In this document: in pieces, positions 5,801-13,458 of the stretch | Position numbering within the stretch: the stretch's first letter is position 1 | Layout of the letters: every line of letters begins with the position of its first letter | Assembly (NCBI GenBank): GCA_964361075.1 | Contig: CAYHZL010000090.1 | Location: forward strand, 1 to 13,720 | DNA length: 13,720 nucleotides | Source of the DNA: CAYHZL01 sp964361075 | Lineage (GTDB): Bacteria; Bacteroidota; Ignavibacteria; UBA10030; UBA8401 | Reading direction: 5' to 3' | Made by a program: the position numbers and the translations under genes | The notes under the pieces: model-generated | Told to the model about the DNA's origin: nothing | Seen by the model: only the letters and a program-made list of their open reading frames with translations | Databases searched by the model: none

Positions 5801-6922
5801 AGAATCAGCATTATATTTACGGACAACCGTAATGCCATCATAAAGCATTACAATACTACCAGTATCAATTCCTTTTGATTTGGCGCCGCGACGGAGAAGA
5901 ATTTTAAAATTTACAGTTGTATCATGGCTGAACGTCAGATTCTCCATCGGATTAAGAAGTTTTATTGATGTGATAGAATCTGCAACGACAACAAGCTGAT
6001 TGTTCCCGCTTATTGAATTTATAGTAGGTAGATCCGGATCATTTTCCCAAGAGATTTTATTTAATTTAATTTTGTAATCAATCGAATCTGGCGCAAGCAT
6101 TACTGTTGTTTCCCAGACACCGTTTCCAGAAACATTTTTCATCGGATTGAATGAATCGTTCCAGTTGTTGAAACTTCCGACCACTGCGACATCCGTCAAA
6201 GTTTGACCAAACACAACAGATTTATTATTCTGATCATAATAAAAATCCACGGGTACTTTGTACACAACCTGACTGGGGTCTCTCGTAAATGTTGTAGTTT
6301 TTGAATCAGTGCCTGCAGAGGAAGTTATTGAGGCAATTATTGTATGGTCACCAACCGATAACGGAGGACTGGGCTGATAGAAGAATTCTTTTTTTGTGGA
6401 GTTGTAATATTGTGAGGGATTGCCCAACGCCACTCCGTCAATTTTTACACTGATGGAAGATGGATCAATTAGTTTTCCATCAGAGTTTGCAATAATAATC
6501 CTAATCGGATTTCCGTCTTTTGATGTATCAACATAAACTTTATTTTTCGAATTTTTGTCTCGGGGAAGGAGATATGTAATCAAGGGATCATTGACGAGAA
6601 TCATTGAATTATCATTATCAGCAGTGTTGATCCTCGGATTATCAGGATCTCCGTATGCAAGTCCCCAGTCACCATTCATGACAAACTTATAATTGTAATC
6701 TGTTCCAGCCGCCAGTGAAACTGTAACAGTATACTCACCATCACCGTCAGTGTCAGTCATAGCGAGTGCGTTGTCGTCTTTATTCCACCCATTCATTGTT
6801 CCTACCAATCGGAGGACGGTAAAATTTTTATTTGCGGGTCGGTAGTGGAATGTGACCGGTACAGTTTGAGAGAAAAGAGATGAACTGGTACAGAGGAACA
6901 GAAAGAGAAATATTTTTTTCAT
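2801..6922 (-). CDS. Secreted multidomain GH13 alpha-amylase-type enzyme with T9SS tail
   Basis: The 1373-residue protein should cleave alpha-glucans outside the cell. Order: signal peptide (1-19); a CBM48/CBM20-like starch-binding module (about 20-112, GTMNGWNKDD); a linker Ig-like domain; a second similar module (about 222-315, VGSFNNWNDS); a glucodextranase-type DOMON-like region (about 415-640); Ig/PKD-like domains (about 655-826); a GH13 barrel (about 842-1180); a beta-rich domain; and a T9SS type A sorting domain (about 1285-1373, QNFPNPFNPST). GH13 motifs are complete: DLVVNH (930-935), GYRCDVAW with nucleophile D1012, LLAEA with acid/base E1044, and FVENHD with D1104. The N-terminal modules before the barrel make it about twice the length of simple alpha-amylases. 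TAGGTG precedes the start. It is a single-gene transcript ending in the palindrome and terminator. Exact substrate (starch, glycogen, pullulan or dextrin) cannot be read from sequence alone. Confidence 0.93.
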   Translation of the reverse strand: MKKIFLFLFLCTSSSLFSQTVPVTFHYRPANKNFTVLRLVGTMNGWNKDDNALAMTDTDGDGEYTVTVSLAAGTDYNYKFVMNGDWGLAYGDPDNPRINTADNDNSMILVNDPLITYLLPRDKNSKNKVYVDTSKDGNPIRIIIANSDGKLIDPSSISVKIDGVALGNPSQYYNSTKKEFFYQPSPPLSVGDHTIIASITSSAGTDSKTTTFTRDPSQVVYKVPVDFYYDQNNKSVVFGQTLTDVAVVGSFNNWNDSFNPMKNVSGNGVWETTVMLAPDSIDYKIKLNKISWENDPDLPTINSISGNNQLVVVADSITSIKLLNPMENLTFSHDTTVNFKILLRRGAKSKGIDTGSIVMLYDGITVVRKYNADSTVTAGITISGEGRHTVDFSFKNNEGVLAHQIFSYGISTASKGVYVVDGIGDEQYSYPAGVAAGSADILSVAIQETARHDSLKFIIQMKNIDERTRIGLLISNSVIGLVNDPRQLDIKLPDWNGQGVFASVGAPGNSYQNTLIDNRFMIANSPAAYSTDSITVNKDAVTKKSFEFTVSLAFLGHSMGGWTQERQFSLFSYLAATDKSGNGYEVGIAEGGNSAVEDPDVYDAAFIRSNFWQNRILKNYLPSSSRLVALDGTGRGLLPLTAAQISDSLASKETFVSFFTPGVEYWYSNVTLHGAVTDTTLKTISLVFNGTATNYNVSKGKFDIPVTLKEGKNSVFVKIVDTNGVATTSRELVLTYTPDKKPVIQLTGTVSGRKISLTANATSPIGEQLSYAWTSEDKNPAPLTISSTIKTADITLPKTDGEYIFSVNVNDAKSNSAFAKIAMKAVGDSIYLASADDNFHADWVDSAIIYEIFPRSFSQQGGFQGITANIAKIKSLGANTVWFMPVFDGSTTHGYETSNYYALESDYGTNSDFVNMISALKQNGIRIILDLVVNHTGVSHPFMQNVFKYKGYSPWANFYLWSGEPGVSSYQYFFDWSSLPNLNHNNPDVRKYFIDVSKYWVQNYGIDGYRCDVAWGVEQRNNLFWNEWRKGVKSINPDVYLLAEASSSDTTFYQKRFDSAYDWDLRNLLISVLNGSNTLGNVHKQVMRSYSTFARPFRFVENHDETRAISMFDIQRSLLMHTIVFTLNGIPLIYSGGEVGESTQRNMINWNDPNKVQPYFARLVKIRKEYIYNPIVNRIANSDTAAVYSYSSISGNKTLLTVANFKNTSPTVILDVTTMPYDGKSVYYLTDLFSGTVYTIQPAERKAYSVALTNYQARVFYYGLTPVSVSVLDENRATVPKDMVLDQNFPNPFNPSTTLRYGLPGNSRVKLQIYNVLGQVVAELVNGEQAAGWHREVWNANVSTGVYFYRIEAVDVNNPNSRFVQVKKMLLLR

Positions 6923-7408
6923 AGTGCACCTAAATGTTTGTTTATTAAAAAATGGTAGGTTGTTTATTTTCTTTATATGCTTTTATATGTCTTGCAAAAA
7001 ACAGGACTCAACAAAATTTCTTTATGCTTTTTTTCTTCCAGTCACGATAAATGCTTTCTGATTAATCATATATTTTCAAGATAACTCATTACTTGGAAGG
7101 GCTTCCATATAGTAAGTTATTAATGTAAAATAGTCAAGCAAATTGTTTGTTAGCCATTTCAATAAGCCTTCATCATCACATTTGCAAATCATGGGTTTAA
7201 TAAATTCGTTTCAACCGCCGCCTGTATCTCCTGCGTATATCGGTTACTCAAATTAAAAATGTTTACCTGCAATTATTACAATTGTCAAAACAGAAGTTAA
7301 AGTTTGTGTACTTTCTACATCAAAAAGCAAAAAAACAATTTGTTTGAATTTCAACGCTAATTATCTTACTTTGATATAAGAATTTATTTTGAATCATCCA
7401 ATACTTTT
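6923..7408. other. Divergent intergenic region between GH13 and GT2 genes
   Basis: These 486 AT-rich bases separate two divergently transcribed genes and must hold both promoters. The plus-strand candidate is listed separately. For the minus strand only weak matches are visible: TTGAGT-N18-TATAAA close to the gene, and TTGACT-N17-TACTAT near 7110-7138. A more GC-rich patch at 7191-7256 contains a 21-codon frame (MGLINSFQPPPVSPAYIGYSN) without a ribosome binding site; I do not call it a gene. No tRNA, CRISPR or clear terminator is seen. Confidence 0.6.
7344..7373 (+). promoter_or_regulatory. Candidate Bacteroidetes-type promoter for the glycan operon
   Basis: TTG (7344-7346), exactly 19 bases, then TTACTTTG (7366-7373), 35 bases before the GT2 start. 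It matches the TTG-N19-TAnnTTTG consensus of Bacteroidetes at all defined positions except the A of TA. Sequence match only. Confidence 0.42.
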
Positions 7409-8629
7409 ATGGCAGACGAAACACCCGGACAATCTAATCAAGCGAACCAACCAGATCAACCGAAGCGAGAAAACCCATTTCGCCGGCAGAATTTTCGCCG
7501 CTACAACAAACCGAAAAACTTTTCGACGCCTAAACACCAAGAAGGCGGCGTAGCAGCAGATTCTGCTCAAGAGAATGTTCAACAAGAAGCGGCAATTCCG
7601 ACAGAACAGTCAACACAACAAGCACCGCCAACACAACGACCGCAGCGGCAAGAACCGCGCCGCGAACTGACACAACAACCTCGTCAACCTCATCAACAAC
7701 GTGTATTGGTTTCAGTTGTCGTTCCATTGTTGAATGAAGAGGAATCGTTACGAGAACTTTCCGAGCAAATTAAAAATGCATTGGCAAAGGTGAGCGGCAA
7801 CTACGAAATTATTTTTGTTGATGACGGCAGCACTGATAATTCCTATAAAGTATTGCGCGAGTTAAATCAACGCAATCGCCGCATCAAAGCAATTCGCTTC
7901 CGGCGCAATTACGGAAAAAGCGCCGCGCTGATGGTTGCATTTCAAAAGGCGCAAGGTGAATTTGTTATTACCATGGATGCAGACTTGCAGGACGATCCGG
8001 CAGAAATTCCGAACTTGATTCGTGAACTGCGTGCAGGATACGATGTTGTTTCGGGCTGGAAGAAAAAACGGTACGATCCGATTTCAAAAACACTGCCGTC
8101 AAAGTTTTTCAATTTTGTTACAGGCATTGTTACGGGAATCAACATTCACGATTTCAATTGCGGATTAAAAGGATACAGAAGTGATGTTGTGAAAAGTGTG
8201 AATGTCTATGGCGAGCTGCATCGTTACATTCCTGCGCTTGCACACTGGCTCGGCTTTCGTATCGGAGAAATTCCTGTCAATCATCGCGCACGCAAATACG
8301 GCAAAACTAAATTTGGCATCGGACGTTTCTTCAAAGGCTTTTTGGATCTCCTCACAGTTATTTTTACAACGCGCTACATCACTCGTCCGTTGCATCTCTT
8401 CGGTGGATGGGGAATTATTTCTTCGCTCATCGGCATTGGTATTGGCGGCTGGTTGACATTCGAAAAAATTGCGTACAATGCTTCACTCGGCAATCGCCCT
8501 CTCTTTCTCATCAGTTTAATTATGGTGATCGTCGGTGTGCAATTTATTTCCATCGGTTTGCTTGGTGAACTCATCACCAAGGGACATCAAATGGAGAAAG
8601 AGTATTCCATTAAAGAGGAGATTCGATAA
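7409..8629 (+). CDS. GT2 polyprenyl-phosphate-type glycosyltransferase with Gln/Pro-rich N-terminus
   Basis: The enzyme belongs to the GT2 group of DPM1/GtrB/ArnC-type transferases, which move a sugar from a nucleotide donor to a lipid phosphate at the inner membrane. The catalytic domain (about residues 99-320) shows VVVPLLNEEESL (104-115), VDDGSTD (137-143) and the metal-binding DAD of MDADLQDD (190-192). Two C-terminal membrane helices (about 329-352 and 364-388) match the usual architecture. Unusual is the first 97 residues: a low-complexity segment rich in Gln, Pro, Arg and Asn, absent from ordinary members of about 310 residues and probably disordered in the cytoplasm. The start at 7409 has no Shine-Dalgarno; internal ATG starts near residue 99 are absent, so the extension is probably translated. 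It is first in a plus-strand set with a GT4 enzyme 48 bases downstream. Confidence 0.9.
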   Translation: MADETPGQSNQANQPDQPKRENPFRRQNFRRYNKPKNFSTPKHQEGGVAADSAQENVQQEAAIPTEQSTQQAPPTQRPQRQEPRRELTQQPRQPHQQRVLVSVVVPLLNEEESLRELSEQIKNALAKVSGNYEIIFVDDGSTDNSYKVLRELNQRNRRIKAIRFRRNYGKSAALMVAFQKAQGEFVITMDADLQDDPAEIPNLIRELRAGYDVVSGWKKKRYDPISKTLPSKFFNFVTGIVTGINIHDFNCGLKGYRSDVVKSVNVYGELHRYIPALAHWLGFRIGEIPVNHRARKYGKTKFGIGRFFKGFLDLLTVIFTTRYITRPLHLFGGWGIISSLIGIGIGGWLTFEKIAYNASLGNRPLFLISLIMVIVGVQFISIGLLGELITKGHQMEKEYSIKEEIR

Positions 8630-8677
8630 TTTTTTTTGCAGCGGTTTTGTTTTCAAAGCCGCTCTCTTTTCGCTGCT

Positions 8678-9808
8678 ATGAAAATTCTTCTCTTCGGTCC
8701 TGCATATCCACTTCGCGGCGGAATGGCGCACTTCATCGCGCTTCTCTATTCATATCTCAAAAGAAATAATCACGACGTCGAGATTATTTCTTTTAAACGT
8801 CAATATCCAAAAATTTTATTTCCCGGAAAAACGCAGGAAGAAAGCGGTGATGCCGGTATTCCTGTACCGAGCGAAGCATTGGTGGATTCTATTAATCCAT
8901 TTAATTGGATTCGCGTTGGATGGCAATTACGAAAACGAAATGCTGATCTGGTGATTTCGACATACTGGCTTCCGTTTTTCGGACCGAGTTCTGGAACGCT
9001 GCACGCATTGCTTCGCTGGAAGAAGAAAACAAAAGCGGTGACAATTCTCCACAATATTATTCCACACGAACATCGTCCGGGTGATATAATATTTACAAAA
9101 TTTTTTTTTCGATTCACCGATTACTTCATCGCACAATCGGCATCGGTTGAACGCGATTTGCAACTCTTCATCACGCCGCGCCAACACTCTGCGCGCGTCA
9201 ATTTACCGGTCTTCGAATTATTCGGTACGTGTATTGACAAGCACGAAGCACGAAAGCAATTGAATATTGCCGATGAAAAAGTGATTATGTTCTTCGGTTA
9301 TATTCGTCCGTACAAAGGACTGCACGTTTTGATTGACGCAATGAAAATTGTAAAAGGAAAAATTTCGTTGAAATTGTTGATTGTCGGCGAGTATTATGGT
9401 GATGAAGAAAAATATCGCACACACATACGCGAAGCAGGCATTGAAGATGTTGTGCAAATAATTTCCGATTATGTGCCGAATGAAAAAGTGAATGTCTATT
9501 TTTCTGCAGCGGATGTTGTGGTGCAGCCATATATTACCGCAACGCAAAGCGCGATTGCACAAATCGCATATAATTTTAACAAGTCGGTTATTGCAACCAA
9601 CGTTGGCGCATTGGCGGAAGTAATTGTGGACGGAATTTCCGGCATCATCGTGCCGCCGAATGATCCGCAACAATTAGCAGAAGCAATTATAAAGTTTTAT
9701 GATGAACAATTAGAAGAAAAACTTTCTGCCGGCGCGGCAATTGAAAAGAAAAAATATTCGTGGGAAGCAATGGTGGAAGCAATTGAACAATTAACCGCTA
9801 AAGGATGA
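8678..9808 (+). CDS. GT4-family glycosyltransferase
   Basis: The 376-residue protein has the two-domain GT-B form of family GT4, which uses nucleotide sugars to extend glycans. Visible are the N-terminal GPAYPLRGGMAHF loop (residues about 7-19), FFGYIRPYKGLHVLIDA (about 205-221) that opens the donor domain, and IIVPPNDPQQLAEAI near the C-terminus. The usual acidic EX7E region reads YITATQSAIAQIAY (285-298), so the first Glu is replaced; this TQS-type variant is known to me from a GT4 subfamily and need not mean inactivity. I chose the ATG at 8678 (MKILLFGPAYP), because the frame upstream opens only with TTG at 8636 and adds non-conserved residues. No Shine-Dalgarno is visible. It lies 48 bp after the GT2 gene and 64 bp before the methyltransferase, fitting one operon. 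The stop TGA lies in a heptamer repeat. Confidence 0.9.
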   Translation: MKILLFGPAYPLRGGMAHFIALLYSYLKRNNHDVEIISFKRQYPKILFPGKTQEESGDAGIPVPSEALVDSINPFNWIRVGWQLRKRNADLVISTYWLPFFGPSSGTLHALLRWKKKTKAVTILHNIIPHEHRPGDIIFTKFFFRFTDYFIAQSASVERDLQLFITPRQHSARVNLPVFELFGTCIDKHEARKQLNIADEKVIMFFGYIRPYKGLHVLIDAMKIVKGKISLKLLIVGEYYGDEEKYRTHIREAGIEDVVQIISDYVPNEKVNVYFSAADVVVQPYITATQSAIAQIAYNFNKSVIATNVGALAEVIVDGISGIIVPPNDPQQLAEAIIKFYDEQLEEKLSAGAAIEKKKYSWEAMVEAIEQLTAKG

Positions 9809-9871
9809 AGGATGAAGGATGAGGGGTGAAACTTCAAAAAGATTTCATAATTCATAATTCATAATTCAAAC
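9801..9871. repeat. Two heptanucleotide tandem repeats
   Basis: AAGGATG is repeated three times plus one variant (AGGGGTG) at 9801-9828, and TTCATAA three times plus a variant (TTCAAAC) at 9844-9871. Both have a 7-bp period. Because 7 is not a multiple of 3, the first array puts TGA stops in all three plus frames, the first being the stop of the GT4 gene. The second array ends one base before the methyltransferase ATG and forms its AT-rich leader. They resemble the short tandemly repeated (STRR) heptamers described in cyanobacteria; that comparison is by form only. Confidence 0.75.
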
Positions 9872-9872
9872 T

Positions 9873-10682
9873 ATGCAATACGATCCGATTAAAAAAATAT
9901 TTGGTAATGTGGCACGGCAGCATACAATTTTTCGCCGTGCATTTTATTTCATTCTCGGTGTTATGTTCTTACGAACGTGGTACGTGAAGCGTGCATTGAG
10001 AGAATTGCTTGGCAGCAAAAGCGAACCGTTCACAATGTTTGATGCCGGCAGCGGATTCGGACAGTATTCTTATTTTTGCGCAACACATTTTCCGAATGTT
10101 ATCATTCACGCCGTTGATGTGAAAGAAGAACAGATTGATGATTGCAAAATATTTTTCAACAAAATGAAATTGAATACTATTTCATTTTCTATCGAAGACC
10201 TCACCATTCCCACATATACAAACAAGTTTGATTTTATTTTATCTGTTGATGTAATGGAACATATCGAAGATGACAGAAAGGTATTTCAAAATTTTGCACA
10301 AGCATTGCGCGCCGGAGGAAAATTATTAATTCACACACCGTCAAATCTCGGCGGCTCGGACGTGCATGAAGAAGGGGACAGAAGTTTTGTTGAAGAACAT
10401 GCACGCGATGGATATTCCGTTGAAGACATTACTGAAAAATTGCAAAGCGCCGGTTTCAATGTGCTCTACACACAATACAGTTACGGACCAATTGGCACCG
10501 TGGCGTGGAGATTGGGAATTAAATATCCGCTGATGATGCTCAATGCAAGCAAGCTGATGTTTGTTCTTCTTCCTTTTTATTATCTGTTCACATTATGGTT
10601 GACGCTTCTTTTTATGTGGATTGATTTTCATTCCACCAATACAGCTGGCACAGGGTTAATGGTTGTTGCCGAAAAGAAATAA
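9873..10682 (+). CDS. Class I SAM-dependent methyltransferase
   Basis: The 269-residue protein has a Rossmann-type methyltransferase domain: motif I MFDAGSGFGQYS (residues about 55-66), the acidic end of strand 2 in HAVDVKEEQ (79-87), and motif IV-like SVDVMEHIEDD (124-134), followed by GGKLLIHTPSN. A hydrophobic stretch near the C-terminus (about 226-249) could anchor it to the membrane. The substrate is not determinable from sequence; its place after two glycosyltransferases suggests methylation of a glycan or a lipid-linked sugar, or of a prenyl-type lipid. The ATG at 9873 has no Shine-Dalgarno and directly follows the TTCATAA array. It converges with the DUF1016 gene with 41 bp between their stops; no strong terminator is visible in that gap. 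Confidence 0.87.
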   Translation: MQYDPIKKIFGNVARQHTIFRRAFYFILGVMFLRTWYVKRALRELLGSKSEPFTMFDAGSGFGQYSYFCATHFPNVIIHAVDVKEEQIDDCKIFFNKMKLNTISFSIEDLTIPTYTNKFDFILSVDVMEHIEDDRKVFQNFAQALRAGGKLLIHTPSNLGGSDVHEEGDRSFVEEHARDGYSVEDITEKLQSAGFNVLYTQYSYGPIGTVAWRLGIKYPLMMLNASKLMFVLLPFYYLFTLWLTLLFMWIDFHSTNTAGTGLMVVAEKK

Positions 10683-10723
10683 AGTTGTTCTCATCATACA
10701 AACTATTGCACAATATTTTTAAC

Positions 10724-11737
10724 TCATCGCAGCAATAATTGCAATTTTTTCTTGCTGGGTAAAATAGTTTTATATTTGCGTGCAAAAACTTGATTGTTGT
10801 CGTTGGGAAGTGTGTATTCAACAATTGCGTCTTTTTTATCTTTACACAAAATTAAACCAATAGTATTATTTTCATCAGAGAGTTTGATTTCTCGGTCGTA
10901 GAAATTGACATACATTTGCATTTGTCCGAGGTCTTGATGCTTGAGTTCGCCGATTTTCAAATCTATTAAGACAAAACATCTAAGCAGCCTGTTGTAAAAA
11001 ACGAGGTCAACATAGAAACGGCTTTCGTCAAATGCGATGCGTTGTTGGCGGGCAACAAATGTAAATCCTTTACCTAATTCCAAAAGGAAGTGTTCTAATT
11101 TTTCAATGATTGCACTTTCTAGTCTGCTTTCTGAATAGCTCGCCGATTCTTTTAATCCGAGAAACTCTAATACGTACGGTTCCTTAAAAAGATCTTCAGG
11201 CTTCGTTATAACATGCCCTTTTGAACCAAGTTCTTTTACCTTCTTTTTATTTCGGCTTAATGCCAGTCGTTCGTACAGAGCGCTGTCAATTTGCCGTTGC
11301 AGTTCTCGCACCGACCAGTTGTTTTCTTTTGCCTCGATTTCATAAAACTGCCGCTCACTTTTATCTTCGATGCGCATAAGAAGAATATAGTGTGTCCAGC
11401 TTAAAGTGAATTCCGTCCGTGAAGATTTCGAAATCACTGATTTCGATTTTGGCAAATAGGTAAGATAAAACATTCTCATCAACTCAAGATTTCTGACTGT
11501 GTATCCTTTGCCAAATTCTTTTGTTAATCCTTTTGATAACTCTATCAAGAGACCTTTTCCGTATTCGGCACGTTCTTTTCCCTGCTGTTCTTCTACGACA
11601 ATCATTTTACCGATTTCGAAATAAGTACGAACAATAGCGTGGTTAGTATTATGCGCAATGTACGCTCGCGCATAACTAAGAAGCTCTTTTACACGATTAA
11701 ATAGTTGGATGTTTTTTTGAATGGTTTTTTTTCTCAT
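10724..11737 (-). CDS. DUF1016 / YhcG-type PD-(D/E)XK nuclease-domain protein
   Basis: The 337-residue protein matches the DUF1016 (YhcG) family: an N-terminal helical domain (about residues 15-150, with YFEIGKMIVVEEQQG, YGKGLLIELSKGL and LSWTHYILLMRI) and a C-terminal PD-(D/E)XK nuclease-like domain (about 180-325). The putative catalytic residues are D244 in YVDLVFYN and D259-x-K261 in LIDLKIG, with downstream GQMQMYVNFYDREIK. All are retained, so it may be an active nuclease or DNA-binding protein; the cellular role of the family is not settled. Such genes occur patchily and often near restriction or defence genes. It starts only 9 bp after ilvD stops and is in the same direction, so it may be co-transcribed with it. 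Codon use looks similar to that of its neighbours. Confidence 0.92.
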   Translation of the reverse strand: MRKKTIQKNIQLFNRVKELLSYARAYIAHNTNHAIVRTYFEIGKMIVVEEQQGKERAEYGKGLLIELSKGLTKEFGKGYTVRNLELMRMFYLTYLPKSKSVISKSSRTEFTLSWTHYILLMRIEDKSERQFYEIEAKENNWSVRELQRQIDSALYERLALSRNKKKVKELGSKGHVITKPEDLFKEPYVLEFLGLKESASYSESRLESAIIEKLEHFLLELGKGFTFVARQQRIAFDESRFYVDLVFYNRLLRCFVLIDLKIGELKHQDLGQMQMYVNFYDREIKLSDENNTIGLILCKDKKDAIVEYTLPNDNNQVFARKYKTILPSKKKLQLLLR

Positions 11738-11746
11738 CGTTCACAA

Positions 11747-13420
11747 TTAATCCGTTACTGCACCTTTGCTGCTTGTTGAAACAAGTTGACGATATTTCGC
11801 CATCACACCATGCGTGTATCGTATCTTGGGTTCTTTCCATTCTGCACGGCGACTCGCAATTTCCTTTTCATCAACATTCAATTGTAAAATATTTTGTGTC
11901 GAATCAATCGTAATTGAATCACCTTCTTTAACAAAAGCAATCGTTCCACCTACTGCAGCTTCCGGTGCAACGTGACCAACCACCATGCCGAATGTTCCGC
12001 CCGAAAACCTTCCGTCGGTAATCAACCCGACTGAATCACCTAATCCTTTTCCGATAATTGCTGAAGTTGGCGAAAGCATTTCACGCATACCCGGTCCGCC
12101 TTTCGGTCCTTCGTAACGAATCACAACAATATCTCCTGCTGTAATTGAATCATTCAGAATTGCTGCCATCGCATTTTCTTCCGATTCAAATACACGCGCC
12201 GGTCCGGTAATCTTCGGACTTTTTACGCCGGTTACTTTTGCAACAGCACCTTCCGTTGCAAGATTGCCTTTTAAAATTACAAGATGACCTTGCGCGTAGA
12301 GCGGTTTGTTGAACGGATGAATCACTTCCTGATCTTTGCGCGGCTCCGTTGGAACATCTTGCAACACTTCAGCAATTGTTTGTCCGGTGATGGTAATGCA
12401 ATCGCCGTGCAGCAATCCATTCACCAATAACATTTTCATAATCTGCGGAACTCCGCCTGCATTGTGAAAATCTACCGTAAGATATTTTCCACTCGGTTTC
12501 AAATCGCACAGCACAGGGACGCCTTTGCGAATTGTTTCGAAATCATCAATCGTCAGCGGTACTTCAGCAGCATGTGCAATCGCAAGAAAATGTAATACCG
12601 CATTTGTTGAACCGCCTATTGCATTGATGACTGTGATTGCATTTTCAATTGACTTGCGTGTAATAATGTGGCGAGGCAGAAGTTGTTTCTTGATTGCTTC
12701 CACTAACACTCTTGCAGATTGCTTTGTGCTTTCTGCTTTCTCTGCATCAATGGCAGACATGGTGGAAGAATACATCAAACTCATTCCCATGGCTTCAAAC
12801 GCACTGGACATTGTGTTGGCAGTGTACATTCCGCCGCACGAACCGGCACCGGGACATGAATTGCGTTCCACATCGAGTAATTCTTTTTCATCAATTGTAC
12901 CTGCAGAAAATTGTCCGACCGCTTCAAACGCACTGACTATATTTAAATCTTTTCCGTTGAGATGTCCGGGTTTAATTGTTCCACCGTACACAAAAATTGC
13001 GGGAATATTCATTCGCGAAAAAGCAATCATTGCGCCGGGCATATTTTTATCACAGCCGCCAATAGCAATCACGCCGTCCATACTTTGTGCATTACACGCA
13101 ACTTCAATCGAATCGGCAATTACTTCGCGAGAGACGAGAGAAAATTTCATTCCCTCTGTTCCCATCGAAATACCATCGCTGACGGTTATGGTACCGAATG
13201 TTTGCGGCATCGCACCGGCATTGAGCAATTCGGTTTCCGCTTTTTGTGTGAGAAGATTTAATCCCAAATTGCATGGCGTAATAGTGCTGTACCCGTTGGC
13301 AACACCAACAATCGGTTTAGTGAAATCATTATCGCCAAACCCAACAGCACGCAGCATTGAACGGTTTGGTGTGCGTTGAACCCCTTGTGTAATAATATTG
13401 CTTCGTAAATTATTTGGCAT
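11747..13420 (-). CDS. ilvD: Dihydroxy-acid dehydratase
   Basis: IlvD dehydrates 2,3-dihydroxy-isovalerate and -methylvalerate to the keto acids that yield valine and isoleucine. The 557-residue protein is full length. Numbering from the chosen start, the three Fe-S cluster cysteines are C50 (STITPC), C123 (GGCDKNMPG) and C195 (PGAGSCGGMYTANTM), and the catalytic serine is in DGRFSGGTFG (S473). I chose ATG 13420 (MPNNLRSNIITQGVQ) because related enzymes begin with M-x-x-NLRS and a GAG-containing AAAGAGTG precedes it. Another ATG lies 10 codons upstream at 13450 and would add only SITITIKSA. No other ilv gene is in the window; the region upstream is non-coding to the window edge. The DUF1016 gene follows after 9 bp. 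Confidence 0.96.
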   Translation of the reverse strand: MPNNLRSNIITQGVQRTPNRSMLRAVGFGDNDFTKPIVGVANGYSTITPCNLGLNLLTQKAETELLNAGAMPQTFGTITVSDGISMGTEGMKFSLVSREVIADSIEVACNAQSMDGVIAIGGCDKNMPGAMIAFSRMNIPAIFVYGGTIKPGHLNGKDLNIVSAFEAVGQFSAGTIDEKELLDVERNSCPGAGSCGGMYTANTMSSAFEAMGMSLMYSSTMSAIDAEKAESTKQSARVLVEAIKKQLLPRHIITRKSIENAITVINAIGGSTNAVLHFLAIAHAAEVPLTIDDFETIRKGVPVLCDLKPSGKYLTVDFHNAGGVPQIMKMLLVNGLLHGDCITITGQTIAEVLQDVPTEPRKDQEVIHPFNKPLYAQGHLVILKGNLATEGAVAKVTGVKSPKITGPARVFESEENAMAAILNDSITAGDIVVIRYEGPKGGPGMREMLSPTSAIIGKGLGDSVGLITDGRFSGGTFGMVVGHVAPEAAVGGTIAFVKEGDSITIDSTQNILQLNVDEKEIASRRAEWKEPKIRYTHGVMAKYRQLVSTSSKGAVTD

Positions 13421-13458
13421 AGCACTCTTTATAGTGATAGTGATAGACATCTGAAAAA

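Noticed and set aside
7191..7256. 21-codon frame MGLINSFQPPPVSPAYIGYSN
   Set aside because: It is very short, without a ribosome binding site, in a divergent promoter region; more likely chance or a remnant.
12525..13379. 284-codon plus-strand open frame
   Set aside because: It is antisense to the well-supported ilvD gene; its length follows from ilvD codon bias and the translation has no recognisable family features.
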